A stretch of DNA of 47,850 bases from the NCBI GenBank assembly GCA_002683195.1, contig NYSW01000059.1, positions 30,767 through 78,616 of the forward strand. The letters are read 5' to 3'. Positions within the stretch are counted from its first letter, which is position 1. Each line of letters opens with the position of its first letter. Under the pieces are notes generated by a model. The model made no database searches, had not been told where the DNA came from, and saw nothing but the letters and a program-made list of their open reading frames with translations. A program made the translations under genes and the position numbers. This document shows positions 33,471 to 42,553 of the stretch, piece by piece. Origin of the DNA: Phycisphaerae bacterium (lineage in GTDB: Bacteria; Planctomycetota; Phycisphaerae; Phycisphaerales; SM1A02).

Positions 33471-34964
33471 GTGATTGCACTTTCAGAACATCGCGTGGTC
33501 CGAATCGTCGTCCTGTGCGCGCTCTACGTCGCACAAGGGGTCCCGTACGGCTTTCTCACGGTCACCCTGGCCGCAGCCCTGGTGGAGGGTGGACTCGATG
33601 CCGGCCAGATCGGGGGCATCTTCGCGCTCGGCACCTTGCCGTGGGCGTTCAAGTGGGTCTGGGGTCCGTTCGTCGATCGGTTCGGAAATTCCCGGTTCGG
33701 AAGACGTCGGCCGTGGATCCTCGTGGCCCAGGCTGGCATGGTCCTTTCGCTGGTGGCCATGTGGATGATTCCAGAACCCACCGTGGCGTTGGGTCTCCTC
33801 GGCACGATGGTGGTGATTCACAACGTGTTCAACAGCCTTCAGGACGTCTGCGTGGACGCCCTCGCGGTCGATCTTCTCCCCCCGGAGGATCGAGGCAAGG
33901 CCAGCGGGCTGATGTACGGGGCGAAGTATCTGGGAACCGCGATCGGTGGCGGCGGACTTTCCGTTCTGGCCTACCGGTACGGATTGCACTCGGCCTTCGC
34001 CGGCATGGTCGTGATCGTCGCCGCCATCGCCATGCTTCCACTCTTCACCGTGGAACGCCCGGGGGATGCCCCCTGGCCCGGGACCGGCCCGAGTGATGAC
34101 GCGACCTCGGATTCGGATCAGCCCCATCCCGAGAACGCGGCCCCCGCCTCCATCGGATCATTGCTCCGACAGCTCGCGCTGGCGTTCGGAAATCGACCGG
34201 CGATCGTGACCGCGGTGGTCGCGATGCTCGCCACCGCGGCGAGCGGCCTCCTCGCCCCGATCGGTGCCATCCTCTTCGTGCGGGAGTTTGGATGGACCCA
34301 GGAGGAATACGGAGCGACCACCGGAGGCGTCGCCGTCTTCGCGGGCCTGATCGGCTCGGTGGGTGGCGGCTTCCTCGCCGACTTCGTCGGTCCTCGACGG
34401 GTGGTCGCGGTCTGCAGCCTGATCCTCGGTGGTCTCTTGCTGTTCTTCGGGCTGGAAGTCATCCCGAAGCGAGTCACATCGACCGCGGCGGTCGAGATCA
34501 CCGCAGGGTCGAGTCCGGAGCTCGAACCCGACGGACGGAACGTTCTCGCAGCGTCGATTCCGCCCCTGGCCGAGCCAGTATCAACCACCACCAATGACGG
34601 GCTTGAAGGCGTGCCCATCGGCGACGCCCCCCCCTCCGCCGACCCCAGCACCGGAGATTCGACCTTCGTCGCCTATCTGATCATCGAGGCATTGCTGATC
34701 GGCGCCATCAACGCGGCCTTTTTCGCGGTCTGCTTCGGGGTCTGCCGACCGGAAGTGGCCGCCACCCAGTTCACCGCGTACATGGCCATGATGAACCTCG
34801 GAATGTCCGGTGCCCAGGGCCTTTCCGGGATGGTCGCCGCGTCCCAGGGCATCGCCGGCGCCTGGACCATCGGGGCGATCGCACAGTTCTCGGTCGCGGC
34901 CCTCATCCCCCTGACCCTGCTGACAACCCGGATAACCGTATCCGGACGTCCACAGAAGGGCTGA
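33471..34964 (+). CDS. MFS transporter, AmpG-like
   Basis: A 497-residue, roughly 12-helix MFS protein. YVAQGVPYGFLTVTL near the start, WVWGPFVDRFGNSRFGRRRPW in the loop between helices 2 and 3 and SLQDVCVDALAVDLL fit AmpG-type permeases, which import anhydro-muropeptides in Proteobacteria. About 55 polar residues (about 350-405) between two helices form an unusually long loop. The GTG start at 33471 lies 10 nt after the tRNA 3' end and has no Shine-Dalgarno site. The substrate is unproven. The gene probably shares a transcript with the tRNA and the pseudouridine synthase. Confidence 0.85.
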   Translation: MIALSEHRVVRIVVLCALYVAQGVPYGFLTVTLAAALVEGGLDAGQIGGIFALGTLPWAFKWVWGPFVDRFGNSRFGRRRPWILVAQAGMVLSLVAMWMIPEPTVALGLLGTMVVIHNVFNSLQDVCVDALAVDLLPPEDRGKASGLMYGAKYLGTAIGGGGLSVLAYRYGLHSAFAGMVVIVAAIAMLPLFTVERPGDAPWPGTGPSDDATSDSDQPHPENAAPASIGSLLRQLALAFGNRPAIVTAVVAMLATAASGLLAPIGAILFVREFGWTQEEYGATTGGVAVFAGLIGSVGGGFLADFVGPRRVVAVCSLILGGLLLFFGLEVIPKRVTSTAAVEITAGSSPELEPDGRNVLAASIPPLAEPVSTTTNDGLEGVPIGDAPPSADPSTGDSTFVAYLIIEALLIGAINAAFFAVCFGVCRPEVAATQFTAYMAMMNLGMSGAQGLSGMVAASQGIAGAWTIGAIAQFSVAALIPLTLLTTRITVSGRPQKG

Positions 34965-35247
34965 ATCACCGCAAGGTCGGCCAGTGTCCCTATAGTGTTC
35001 TTCCCGGATCGTCGCGGTCTTCAACCGCCGGCGGGCCGGCGGGCCAGCGTGCCCACCCTGATCCTGGTCCTCCCGCAGTGGAAAAGGACGTCGACGGACC
35101 CTGTCCGTCCGGATCGGCGGCGGTACGCAGCCCCCCATCTCTGTTGCCCAACCCTCCCGTCGGGGGGCTTGAAAAGGGTGACACCACGACCCCGTGGAAA
35201 TGGAGCCGTCGCTTCCGTTCCACCGAGCCGCTGGAGGCCCGTCCACC
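34965..35247 (+). promoter_or_regulatory. GC-rich leader of the radical SAM gene
   Basis: A 283-base stretch without a gene. TATAGT at 34991-34996 is a fair -10, though I see no good -35. From there a leader of about 245 nt would precede the ATG. It contains an 8-bp inverted repeat AGCCCCCC/GGGGGGCT (35129-35136 and 35162-35169; 25-nt loop) with no T run, and repeated GGCGGGCC blocks. It could be a structured RNA element, but it matches no riboswitch class that I recognise. Confidence 0.45.
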
Positions 35248-36669
35248 ATGATTTCTGAAAACCGACAAGCAGCTCTTCGCCCCGTCGACCAAGCTGGAGA
35301 CCGTCAGGTCGCCGACTTCGAGACCCCGCAGAAGTTCAAGGCTGTGACCCGAACCAATGTCTCGGCCTGCCCGGAATGGGAATCGCTGGATGACGATCTC
35401 CGAGAAGGCATCGAAGTGGTCTCCGCCGTCCTTCCCTTTCGCACCAACCAGTACGTGATGGAAGAGTTGATCGACTGGAACGCGGTTCCTGACGATCCGA
35501 TCTTCCGGCTGACGTTCCCCCACCGGGACATGCTCAGCCCCGACCAGTTCGATCGGATCAAGACCCTCATGGCCGGGGATGACAAGGATGCGCTCAAGGC
35601 GGCCATCCGCGACATCCAGCTCGAACTCAACCCGCATCCCGCGGGCCAGATGACCCACAACGTTCCCACGGTGAACGGCGAGCCGGTTCCGGGGATCCAG
35701 CACAAGTACGACCAGACCGTGCTCTTCTTCCCTGCCGCCGGCCAGACCTGCCACGCCTACTGCACGTTCTGCTTCCGCTGGGCCCAGTTCGTCGGACTCG
35801 ACGACATGAAGTTCGCGAACAAGGACATCGAGCAGCTGATCGGCTACCTCAAGGAACACCCCGAAGTCTCCGACGTGCTTTTCACCGGCGGCGACCCGAT
35901 GGTGATGAAGGCCAAGATCTTCGCCCGCTACATCGATCGCATTCTGGAGGACCCCGAACTCGGTCACATCCAGACCATTCGAATCGGCACCAAGAGCGTG
36001 GCCTACTGGCCGCAGCGTTACGTGACCGATGGCGATGCCGAAGATCTTCTGGACTGCTTCCGCCGCATCATCGCCAGCGGACGGACCCTGGCGATCATGG
36101 GTCACTATTCCCATCCGGTGGAACTCTCGACCCCCATCGCCCAGGAGGCGATCCGTCGCATCCGCGATACCGGCGCCAACATCCGGATGCAGAGCCCGCT
36201 GATCCGCCACGTCAACGACGATGCCGAGACCTGGGCCGAAATGTGGAACACCGGCGTGCGACTCGGTTGCATTCCGTACTACTTCTTCGTCGAACGGGAC
36301 ACCGGCGCCCGCGGGTATTTCGAAACCCCGCTCCACGAGTGCCACCGGATCTATCAGGAGGCCTACCGCCAGGTGAGTGGCATCGCCCGGACCGTTCGCG
36401 GCCCGTCGATGTCCGCCTTCCCCGGCAAGGTGCACGTCCTCGGGGTGCAGGACGTGGGTGGCGAGAAGGCCTTCGTTCTGGAATATCTCCAGAGCCGACG
36501 CGGGGATCTCGTCCGCCAGCCCTTCTTCGCCAAATTCGATCCGGAAGCGACCTGGTTCGACCAGCTCGAACCCCTGACCGAACGTGACGTGAAGTTCTTC
36601 CCCGGTTCCTGGCCGGAACTCACGGGCGAGGTCGAAGGCACCGTTCCGCTGACCGTCACCGCGGACTGA
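35248..36669 (+). CDS. KamA-family radical SAM protein (lysine 2,3-aminomutase-like)
   Basis: ATG 35248 follows GGAGG at 10 nt; 473 residues. The 4Fe-4S/SAM motif is CHAYCTFC (168-175, CxxxCxxC) followed by FRW. TGGDPMVM (213-220) is the KamA-type 'GGDPL' strand. The PLP-lysine motif of lysine 2,3-aminomutase (PGGGGK) is not present as such. The aligned position reads VGGEK (403-407), so Lys407 is the candidate PLP anchor. This could be an amino-acid aminomutase with a different substrate, or a related radical SAM enzyme. It stands alone between the MFS gene and a strong terminator, with a long leader. No lysine degradation genes are close. Catalysis would be cytoplasmic and oxygen-sensitive. 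Confidence 0.87.
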   Translation: MISENRQAALRPVDQAGDRQVADFETPQKFKAVTRTNVSACPEWESLDDDLREGIEVVSAVLPFRTNQYVMEELIDWNAVPDDPIFRLTFPHRDMLSPDQFDRIKTLMAGDDKDALKAAIRDIQLELNPHPAGQMTHNVPTVNGEPVPGIQHKYDQTVLFFPAAGQTCHAYCTFCFRWAQFVGLDDMKFANKDIEQLIGYLKEHPEVSDVLFTGGDPMVMKAKIFARYIDRILEDPELGHIQTIRIGTKSVAYWPQRYVTDGDAEDLLDCFRRIIASGRTLAIMGHYSHPVELSTPIAQEAIRRIRDTGANIRMQSPLIRHVNDDAETWAEMWNTGVRLGCIPYYFFVERDTGARGYFETPLHECHRIYQEAYRQVSGIARTVRGPSMSAFPGKVHVLGVQDVGGEKAFVLEYLQSRRGDLVRQPFFAKFDPEATWFDQLEPLTERDVKFFPGSWPELTGEVEGTVPLTVTAD

Positions 36670-36689
36670 CACCCGCCGAAGCAGATGAA

Positions 36690-36721
36690 GGGGCCGGTCC
36701 CATGGACCGGCCCCTTTTTTT
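36690..36721 (+). terminator. Rho-independent terminator after radical SAM gene
   Basis: A perfect 11-bp stem GGGGCCGGTCC/GGACCGGCCCC with a CAT loop is followed by seven T residues (36715-36721). It starts 20 nt after the stop codon. Confidence 0.97.
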
Positions 36722-36766
36722 CGAGTCGCCGACGAATACCCCGTCAGCGGAGCGCCGGCCGGGGCG

Positions 36767-38389
36767 TCAATCCGTGCCGATGGCACGGTCGTAGAACGCA
36801 CCGAGGTCCCGGTCCAAGGCTTCGCGACTCTCCTCGTGGACGTACATCATGTGACCCGCGGGGTAATACGCCCGTTCGATTCGTTCACGGTCCGAGGGCT
36901 CGAGCTCCATGTGGTTGAAGACCCAGTCCGCCGCGAAGGGCGGAGTCGCCATGTCGTACCAACCTCCGGCATGAAAGACTCGGAGATCGGCATTCCGCAC
37001 CATGGCCGAGCGAAGATCCGGCGCCACATCCACGTAGCGGTTCTCCCATCGCGAGTAGTCCCAGGGATGGACCCGGCCGGTGAGGATCTCGTAGGGAAGA
37101 TCACTGCGGAATTCGAGTTCGCGACGGACGTAGTCATTGAGGGCGGCGGTGTACGGCCCACGGATCGCTTCCATGCTGGGATCGAAGTCCGGGGACTGCC
37201 CGGCCGCCCGCACGTCCCGACCCTTGAATCTCGAATCGAGGCGACCGACGGTCTCCCGACCGGACCGAAGCAGTTCCTTCTGGAACGGTCCGCCCCAGAT
37301 CCGAAGGTCCCATTCGTCGAGGAATTCCGGTTCAAGCCCCGTGAGCTCCGCGAGCCCCGCGATCACGCCGTCCCGATCCTCCTTCGACAACGTGGTTCCC
37401 GCCGCGAGCGCCGGCATGTACCGCTTCATGGCGAATCCCTCCGCGGCTTCCACCACCGACTCCACCGTGGGGTATCGGTCGCGATCGACCCGACCGTGAT
37501 ACCAACCGGTGGCGGCGTAGGTCGGGAGGTAGAGCACATCCGGGAGAATGTTCGCGCGATTGAAACGAACGGTCCCGAAGTCCAGCACGCTGGAGATCAG
37601 AACCACGCCGTTGAGGAACATGCCGTGACGGGACTGAAGTTCATCCGCGAGCCACGCGGCCCGGGTCGTGCCGTAACTTTCCCCGGCGATGAACTTCGGC
37701 GAACCCCATCGTTCGTTTCGCGTGGTCCAGAGTCGGATGAACTCCGCCACCGACCTTCCATCCCGCTCAAGACCGTGGAAGTCGTGATGATCCACTCCGT
37801 CCTCGGCCCGGCTGTACCCGGTGGTGACCGGGTCGATGAACACCAGATCACTTCGATCCAGCAAGGTTGATTCATTGTCCACCAGTCCCCAGGGTGGTGG
37901 CGTCAAGGCGCCCGCATCCCCCATCTCCACCCGGCGAGGGCCCCACGCGCCCAGATGCAACCACACCGAACTCGACCCCGGCCCGCCGTTGAAACAGAAG
38001 GTGACCGGTCGGGTCGCCGGATCACACGGCCCCCAGGCCTCCACCCCTTCATCGGCGGCCGACCGCGGCCGTTCGGGCTCGAGCCTTTCGTACGAGACGA
38101 AGAAGACCCTCGCCTTGACCTCGCCATCGGGATCGTCGAAGAGCGGGAGCGTACCGGCGGTGGCCCGGTACCGAATCCGTTCTCCGTTCTTCAGGATCTC
38201 ATGTTCGGTCACCGAATCGACATCCGGCAGCAGCACCGGAGTGGTGCCATCCGTTCCGGATTCGATCGATTCCATCGTGGGGTCGTCATCGCCCGCGAAC
38301 GCCGGCTGAACGCCGACGACGGGAACGAGAACGGAGCAGGTCACCATCAGGCCGAGGGCGAACGTACCGGTGCAGAGGGTTCGGATCAT
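36767..38389 (-). CDS. Secreted S10 family serine carboxypeptidase
   Basis: A 540-residue exported peptidase of the alpha/beta hydrolase fold. The signal peptide spans about 1-32 (cleavage after AFA). FCFNGGPGSSS (131-141) is the oxyanion-hole signature of S10 carboxypeptidases. GESYGTTRA (236-244) carries nucleophile Ser238. GGWYDMATPP supplies Asp479 and AGHMMY His513, completing the triad. It would trim C-terminal residues from peptides outside the cytoplasm. The gene lies 50 nt downstream of the lectin-dockerin gene on the same strand, so they may be cotranscribed. Bacterial S10 enzymes are less common than the eukaryotic ones, but planctomycetes and acidobacteria have them. Confidence 0.92.
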   Translation of the reverse strand: MIRTLCTGTFALGLMVTCSVLVPVVGVQPAFAGDDDPTMESIESGTDGTTPVLLPDVDSVTEHEILKNGERIRYRATAGTLPLFDDPDGEVKARVFFVSYERLEPERPRSAADEGVEAWGPCDPATRPVTFCFNGGPGSSSVWLHLGAWGPRRVEMGDAGALTPPPWGLVDNESTLLDRSDLVFIDPVTTGYSRAEDGVDHHDFHGLERDGRSVAEFIRLWTTRNERWGSPKFIAGESYGTTRAAWLADELQSRHGMFLNGVVLISSVLDFGTVRFNRANILPDVLYLPTYAATGWYHGRVDRDRYPTVESVVEAAEGFAMKRYMPALAAGTTLSKEDRDGVIAGLAELTGLEPEFLDEWDLRIWGGPFQKELLRSGRETVGRLDSRFKGRDVRAAGQSPDFDPSMEAIRGPYTAALNDYVRRELEFRSDLPYEILTGRVHPWDYSRWENRYVDVAPDLRSAMVRNADLRVFHAGGWYDMATPPFAADWVFNHMELEPSDRERIERAYYPAGHMMYVHEESREALDRDLGAFYDRAIGTD

Positions 38390-38439
38390 GTGTGGATCCT
38401 ACCAGTCGCGCCGATTCGTCCGCCCGAGTGGCCAGTGGC

Positions 38440-40158
38440 TCAGGGACAGAAACCCCAGCCGACGAGCAGGAGTCCCACATCGGGGCCCGCCACGATGCCG
38501 TTGCCGTCCAGGTCCGCGGAACATCCCGCACACGGCCCCCACTGCGTGAGCATCAGGCCGAAATCGTTTCCGTCGGTCTGGCCGTCGCCGTTCAGATCGG
38601 TCGGGCAATCACCGGGGTCGACCTCGTCGAATTCGATGATGAAGGATCGTCCAAGCACATCATTCGACTGATCGTTGAAGGTGGGTGCCGGCCCACTCCC
38701 GAAGCCCGCCCCCATCGACGCGACCAGACCGTCGCCGCTCGACTCACCGAGGAGCCATCCGTCATAGTCCAGCGGCTCGTCGCCGAGCCAGGTCCAGACC
38801 CCGTTGATCTTCTCGAGCCCGATCATCGGACCGACGTTGATCGCCCCGACCGTCGGTTGGCTCCAGAGGGCCGTGAACACCATCAGGTTCTCCTGAACCC
38901 AGAGGCGTTCTTCATCGGTCTCGAAGGTGACCAGGTGACCACCGGCTTCTTCCGCCATCTGGCGGGCGGTGTCCCAATCGATCTCGGGATAGACGATCAT
39001 CGGCTGGTAGACATGCCCGTTGCCGCCGGACGAAACGGTCCATGCCACGCCGTCATCGAAGCCCGGATCCACATCGAATTCCAGGACCACCTGTCCGAAG
39101 TCGGCGTCGAAGCAATCGTTCCACTGGCCGTCGGCGTACAGCTCTCCGAAATTCTCGGGCGCCGGGTTGTCATTGGGTTCGCCCGCACGCCAATTGGTCC
39201 ACTTCAGAGGTTCGGAATTGATCCAGCCCCAACCGCCGGAAGGCTCCGCGGCACCCGAATCCTGAACGAGACCGAAGGCGGCCCGGTCGTAGACGTTGGG
39301 GTCGGAAACCCGGGCGAAATCACGAACGAAGTCGGATTCCGCGGGGGAGGCGGTGGTTGCGAGATCGGCTCCGAACCCAGCAGCGGCGAACTCGACCTGA
39401 TCGAAGGTCGAATCCTTTGCGATGGAGATCACACCGTAGGCATGGCCGTTGCCCCCATCGGCCGCGGTCCAGACCGGAAGGATCCGGGTGGGATACGGCG
39501 GAGGCAGTTCTCCGTAGGTGATCGAAATCGTGCCGCTCCCGACGGCTTCGCCGTAGCCGCCGACTCGAATCGCGTAGCTCTCGCCCGCGAGCGCCTGGAA
39601 AGTCATGAGCGACGAATAATTCGGACAGTCCGGCCCGTCATCGTTGCAGGCGATCAACGCGCCCCCGCAATCGAGATACACCGCGAGTCGCGAGTCGTAA
39701 TCGATCGTGCCACAAGTCGACACCGTCACACCGGTGTCCACGTCCGGCGTGAGTAGGAACCAGACGTCAGACGCGAAAGCCGTACCGAATCCTTCGTCGC
39801 ATTCACTTGGCAGCTCGGGTCCGTCGGGAGTCGCGCCCACGGTTGAAAAGATGAACGTGCCCTCCTCGACTTCGGTCGCATCGGCACAATTATCGTTTGG
39901 TTGGTCACCGCCGCCTCCACCACTCCCATCACAACTGTCGGCGGCGAAGGCGACGCAGGCATCGTCCCAGGCACCCTCACAACAGAACGCATCGATCTGG
40001 CAGACGGTCTGGCAGCAGTCCAGGTCGTCACAGCCCGGGGTGCCATTGGGCTGGTCGCACGCACCGGCCGCGGGATCACCGCAGGAATCACCGGCGAAAG
40101 AGAACATCGCGGGGGTCAGAATCGTGGCGAGAACGAGCGATCGGGTCTTGGAAAACAT
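38440..40158 (-). CDS. Secreted C-type-lectin-domain protein with dockerin-like tail
   Basis: ATG 40158 follows GGAG; 572 residues. Signal peptide 1-22. A Cys-rich motif (25-76) has spacing CC-x2-VC-x2-D-x-FCC-x3-WD-x2-C. A pre-peptidase-like beta domain (88-215) begins NDNCADATEV. Then come two C-type-lectin-like domains that each begin GGNGH-x-Y: CTLD1 (about 225-363) retains GEPNDN (326-331) and QWNDC, the calcium/sugar-binding EPN and WND elements. CTLD2 (about 370-512) lacks a clear EPN. The tail has two dockerin-like segments, DLNGDGQTDGNDFGLMLTQW and DLDGNGIVAGPDVGLLLVGW, each followed by GP or GF-Cys. It is probably a surface or secreted carbohydrate binder. It is cotranscribed upstream of the S10 peptidase and divergent from the TetR gene. 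Confidence 0.88.
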   Translation of the reverse strand: MFSKTRSLVLATILTPAMFSFAGDSCGDPAAGACDQPNGTPGCDDLDCCQTVCQIDAFCCEGAWDDACVAFAADSCDGSGGGGGDQPNDNCADATEVEEGTFIFSTVGATPDGPELPSECDEGFGTAFASDVWFLLTPDVDTGVTVSTCGTIDYDSRLAVYLDCGGALIACNDDGPDCPNYSSLMTFQALAGESYAIRVGGYGEAVGSGTISITYGELPPPYPTRILPVWTAADGGNGHAYGVISIAKDSTFDQVEFAAAGFGADLATTASPAESDFVRDFARVSDPNVYDRAAFGLVQDSGAAEPSGGWGWINSEPLKWTNWRAGEPNDNPAPENFGELYADGQWNDCFDADFGQVVLEFDVDPGFDDGVAWTVSSGGNGHVYQPMIVYPEIDWDTARQMAEEAGGHLVTFETDEERLWVQENLMVFTALWSQPTVGAINVGPMIGLEKINGVWTWLGDEPLDYDGWLLGESSGDGLVASMGAGFGSGPAPTFNDQSNDVLGRSFIIEFDEVDPGDCPTDLNGDGQTDGNDFGLMLTQWGPCAGCSADLDGNGIVAGPDVGLLLVGWGFCP

Positions 40159-40343
40159 GCGGGGCTCCGGGTGACCGAGGGGATTCTTCGGATCAGGACC
40201 TCCAAGATATGCCGTCCTTCCCTGATTACTGCGCGTCCGATCCGTCCTTTTGCCGGAAAGATGTCCAACCGATAATCCCGCCCCCCGAATACCGCCCGGA
40301 ACCGAACGGCTGCATCCGTCTCGGGTACCCTTTCGAACCCGAA

Positions 40344-40372
40344 TCAAACGCCTGTTTCAGACGCGCGTTTGA
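40344..40372. promoter_or_regulatory. Candidate TetR operator
   Basis: TCAAACGC (40344-40351) and GCGTTTGA (40365-40372) form a perfect 8-bp inverted repeat. The centres are 21 bp apart, two helical turns. The spacer holds a smaller CTG-TTT-CAG inverted repeat. It abuts the TetR gene start, so autorepression of the efflux operon is likely. Confidence 0.72.
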
Positions 40373-40373
40373 G

Positions 40374-41024
40374 ATGCCACCATCGGATCCATTCATGTCC
40401 TCCCGAGACGACATCCTGAACGCTGCGACTCGCTTTTTCGCGGACCAAGGCTACGACGGCACCGGGGTTCGGGAGATCTGCGCTGCGGCGAACGCGAACG
40501 TGGCGGCCATCAACTACCACTTCGGAGGCAAGGCCGCCCTCTACCACGAGGTCATCAAGCGAGCCTACGAAGCCTCGAGGGCGATTGCGATGCCGTCGCT
40601 GTCGGACCATCCAGACGCGGCCGAAGACGCCCTCGCCGCCTGGATCAGCTGGTATGTCGACCCCGGACCGGACGTGGGAAACGATCCGGCTCGACGCCTG
40701 CTGCTGAAGGAAGCGGCCAACCCGACCGCGGAATTGAACGATGTCGTTCGCTCCGTTCTTCACCCCGTCTATCGCGGGCTCGAGGAGATCGTCATGGTGC
40801 TGCTGCCTGCGAACGTCGATCCTCGCACCCTGAAGATCCAGTGCCTCTCGATTCTGGGGCAGTGCCTGATTCATCGCGTCTGCCGGGAGATGATCGACCG
40901 CCTCCCCGTGTCGCCCCCGCTGGGCCCCGAGGATGCGAGCGCCATCAGTTGCGTGGTCACCGCCAATTCACTTGCAGCCCTGTCCGCCGCCCGTCGCACC
41001 TCCACTCCGGAGCCCACGCCGTGA
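40374..41024 (+). CDS. TetR-family regulator, CecR/YbiH-like
   Basis: A 216-residue repressor (ATG 40374; ATG 40395 is an equally plausible start at MSSRDDIL). The helix-turn-helix is DILNAATRFFADQGYDGTGVREI, then NANVAAINYHFGGKAALYHEVI, the usual TetR DNA-reading motif. The C-terminal half, with RLLLKEAANPTAELNDVV and CLSILGQCLIHRV, fits the CecR-type (DUF1956) ligand domain. It overlaps the downstream outer-membrane factor gene (GTGA), so it controls, and is cotranscribed with, an RND efflux system. The inverted repeat at 40344-40372 is its likely site. The inducer is unknown. Confidence 0.9.
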   Translation: MPPSDPFMSSRDDILNAATRFFADQGYDGTGVREICAAANANVAAINYHFGGKAALYHEVIKRAYEASRAIAMPSLSDHPDAAEDALAAWISWYVDPGPDVGNDPARRLLLKEAANPTAELNDVVRSVLHPVYRGLEEIVMVLLPANVDPRTLKIQCLSILGQCLIHRVCREMIDRLPVSPPLGPEDASAISCVVTANSLAALSAARRTSTPEPTP

Positions 41025-42553
41025 GAATTCACCGCCCGGCGATTCTTCAATCCAGCATTCGGAAGTACCTCACGCGCTCCGCGGCTCCCGTCACGGCCCT
41101 GCTGGCCCTCGGTTGTTCGCCGCATGCGCTTCGACCGGAGGTGACCCCGGAAGTCCCGATCCCCGAAGCATTCGCGACCGATTGGGATCCGGAGGTCAGC
41201 TCTCCCTCGGACTGGTGGACCTCGTTCGAGGATGCCGGTCTCGATGAAGCGGTGACCACCGCCTTCCAGGGCAATCTCGGACTTCGGCAGGCCTGGGCGC
41301 GTCTGGCGCAGGCCCAGGCCCAGGCCGGGGTGAGCGGATCTTTTCTGTACCCGCAGGTCGACATCAACGCGGGAGCGGGTCGTTCCAAGTCGGTCTTCGA
41401 CGTGACCGGCCAGCAGTTCTTCGACAACCGGTATTCGGTCGGTCTGGGACTCAGCTGGGAGTTGGACCTCTGGCGAAAGATCGCCAACCGAGCCGAGGCG
41501 GCCACCTTGCTCGCGCTGGCCAGTCGCGACGATGCCGAAACCACCGCGCTCCTGCTCTCGGGCGGCGTCACCGACGCGTGGTTCTCGATCCAGGCCCAAG
41601 CCGCCCTGGTCAGGCTGCTCGAAGTCCAGCTCGCTTCAAGTCGAACGCTGCTTGAACTGGTCGAACTCCGATACGGACGGGGCGTGGGGACCGCCCTGCA
41701 GGTTCTTCAACAGCGGCTGCAGGTCGAATCGGTGGAATCCGAGCTACCCGACATCCTGACCCGACTGGCCATCGCCCGAAACGAACTGGCGGTGCTCATC
41801 GGGGTTCCGCCGTCACTGCTCGACGACACCGGATTCGATCCCGGCGATCTTCTGCCTGCACTTCCTCCTTCGCCTCGGCTCCCTTCGCCGCGACAACTTC
41901 TCGAACGCCGGCCCGACCTGCGGGCGTCACTGGCACGAGTCGCGGCCGCCGACCGGGAGATCGCGGTCGCGGTGGCGGATTCGCTGCCTTCGATCCGACT
42001 GTCGTTGTCCGGAGGCTTTCAATCCGGCAAGGGCGCCACGCTCCTGGACGAACCGATCTGGAGCGTCGCCGGCAACCTGGTGCAGCCCTTCTTCGATGCG
42101 GGACGCCGCGGGGCCGAGGTCGATCGCCGCGAGGCGATTCTTCGCGAACGCCTGGAATCCTTCAGTGAGCGATTCCTGGTCGCATTGCGCGAGGTGGAGG
42201 ATGCGCTGATCCGGGAGCGGAATCAGATCCTCTTGCTGGAACAGGTTCAAAGCCAGGTGGAAACCGCGCGAGCCGCATTGGAGGAAAGCGAACTCCTCTT
42301 CGCGAACGGCCAGACCGAATATCTCGATGTGATCACCGCCATTCAAGCGCTTCAACGACTCGAACGCCAGGAGATCGCCGTCCGCCAGGGACTTCTTTCC
42401 AATCGTGCGCGACTGCATCTGGCACTCGGCGGCGACTGGACCCTCGACCTCGAACCCCCGGTGGAACGCCCCCTCGCACCGGGCACGATCTCTCCCGACC
42501 CCTCCGAAACCAGCCTTCAGACCGTGCTCATCATTCCGGACGCCGACGCATGA
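41021..42553 (+). CDS. Outer-membrane efflux lipoprotein (NodT/TolC family)
   Basis: GTG 41021 overlaps the TetR stop (GTGA) with GGAG 8 nt before. The 510-residue product has a lipobox, LLALGC (Cys32). Two OEP repeats follow, with WWTSFEDAGLDEAVTTAFQGNLGLRQAWARLAQAQAQ at the first and RRPDLRASLARVAAADREI at the second. SPRQLLERRPDLR is a hallmark of NodT-like factors. It forms the outer-membrane channel for the adaptor and pump encoded next. The stop overlaps the next start (ATGA at 42550-42553). Confidence 0.93.
   Translation: MRIHRPAILQSSIRKYLTRSAAPVTALLALGCSPHALRPEVTPEVPIPEAFATDWDPEVSSPSDWWTSFEDAGLDEAVTTAFQGNLGLRQAWARLAQAQAQAGVSGSFLYPQVDINAGAGRSKSVFDVTGQQFFDNRYSVGLGLSWELDLWRKIANRAEAATLLALASRDDAETTALLLSGGVTDAWFSIQAQAALVRLLEVQLASSRTLLELVELRYGRGVGTALQVLQQRLQVESVESELPDILTRLAIARNELAVLIGVPPSLLDDTGFDPGDLLPALPPSPRLPSPRQLLERRPDLRASLARVAAADREIAVAVADSLPSIRLSLSGGFQSGKGATLLDEPIWSVAGNLVQPFFDAGRRGAEVDRREAILRERLESFSERFLVALREVEDALIRERNQILLLEQVQSQVETARAALEESELLFANGQTEYLDVITAIQALQRLERQEIAVRQGLLSNRARLHLALGGDWTLDLEPPVERPLAPGTISPDPSETSLQTVLIIPDADA

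Noticed and set aside
35248..36669. The claim that the KamA-family protein has lost its PLP lysine.
   Set aside because: An FPGK motif at 391-394 first looked like the remnant, but alignment by the preceding RG and following strand places GGEK (404-407) at the PLP position, so a lysine is present.
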